Origin: Scylla paramamosain
Taxonomy: Eukaryota > Arthropoda > Malacostraca > Decapoda > Portunidae
Reading direction: 5' to 3'
Assembly: GCF_035594125.1 (NCBI RefSeq)
Contig: NC_087157.1
Span: 4,358,501-4,422,500, forward strand
Length of the DNA stretch: 64,000 nt
In this document: positions 63,824 through 64,000 of the stretch, piece by piece
Position numbering within the stretch: the stretch's first letter is position 1
Layout of the letters: every line of letters begins with the position of its first letter
Position numbers and translations under genes: made by a program
The notes under the pieces: generated by a model
What the model saw: only the letters and a program-made list of their open reading frames with translations
The model's database searches: none
What the model was told of the DNA's origin: nothing

Positions 63824-63830
63824 GAGAGAG
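63735..63830. repeat. (GA)n microsatellite
   Basis: GA array with one GACAGA interruption. The last 130 bp of the window are GC-rich with an ATG frame (MRKAAAHLKGW) that runs off the end and cannot be judged. Confidence 0.96.
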
Positions 63831-64000
63831 AAAGGGGGGAGGGGAGGGTCCTGTAGTGATCGCAAAGAGTACCATTACAGGCATAATAGCAGGCATTGGC
63901 AGCAAAGGGCTCCATCAGCCTGCCTCACCCGGGCACACCGCAGCAGCCATACATTCCCGGGCGGCGATGCGCAAGGCGGCGGCACATTTGAAGGGCTGGA

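Overview
This 64-kb window looks like nuclear genomic DNA of an arthropod, most likely a decapod crustacean. The reasons are the extreme density of long, near-perfect microsatellites (about 12% of the bases by hand tally), degenerate TTAGG/AACCT arrays (TTAGG is the arthropod telomere unit), several LINE (non-LTR retrotransposon) copies with the 3' end 'GTGGTCAATAAA', and coding segments that appear only as isolated exons with GT/AG borders. Nothing is organised like a prokaryote, and I see no rRNA, tRNA or CRISPR. The species assignment is inference.

Layout. 0-15 kb is microsatellite-rich spacer with a LINE 3' fragment at 3.8-4.3 kb, a purine minisatellite at 9.8-10.2 kb and a 57-bp minus-strand exon candidate at 10.3 kb. 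15.3-18.9 kb holds a small inverted-repeat element (probable MITE) and the best gene-like object in the window, a 5'-truncated LINE whose reverse transcriptase is nearly intact. 19-36 kb is again repeat-rich, with a five-unit minisatellite at 26 kb, a GC-richer and repeat-poor stretch at 29.9-31.9 kb holding a 120-bp minus-strand exon candidate, and a textbook recursive-splice motif at 34.6 kb. 37-47.4 kb contains small exon candidates on both strands, a 304-bp tandem duplication carrying TTAGG-like repeats, and LINE 3' tails. 48.8-49.6 kb is a decayed LINE. 50-58 kb has several 65-135-bp tandem duplications and a 105-bp minus-strand exon candidate. 58.8-60.4 kb is a large minus-strand exon coding a Thr/Glu-rich, polyQ-containing protein that ends at a consensus 5' splice site. 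61-64 kb is GC-rich spacer with short open frames, a LINE tail and one plus-strand exon candidate.

How the parts fit. A minus-strand gene could run from the 60-kb exon through small downstream exons at 38.9, 31.2 and 10.3 kb. All can be read in phase 0, and a minus-strand recursive-splice motif lies between two of them. A second, weaker plus-strand chain (37.1, 46.4 and 47.3 kb) also keeps phase. Both models rest only on splice consensus and open frames and need transcript data. Most long open frames in the window are translations of dinucleotide or trinucleotide repeats and are not genes. I found no new operon-like or defence-like system; the most interesting signals are the LINE family, the pervasive local duplications and the exon islands hidden among microsatellites.
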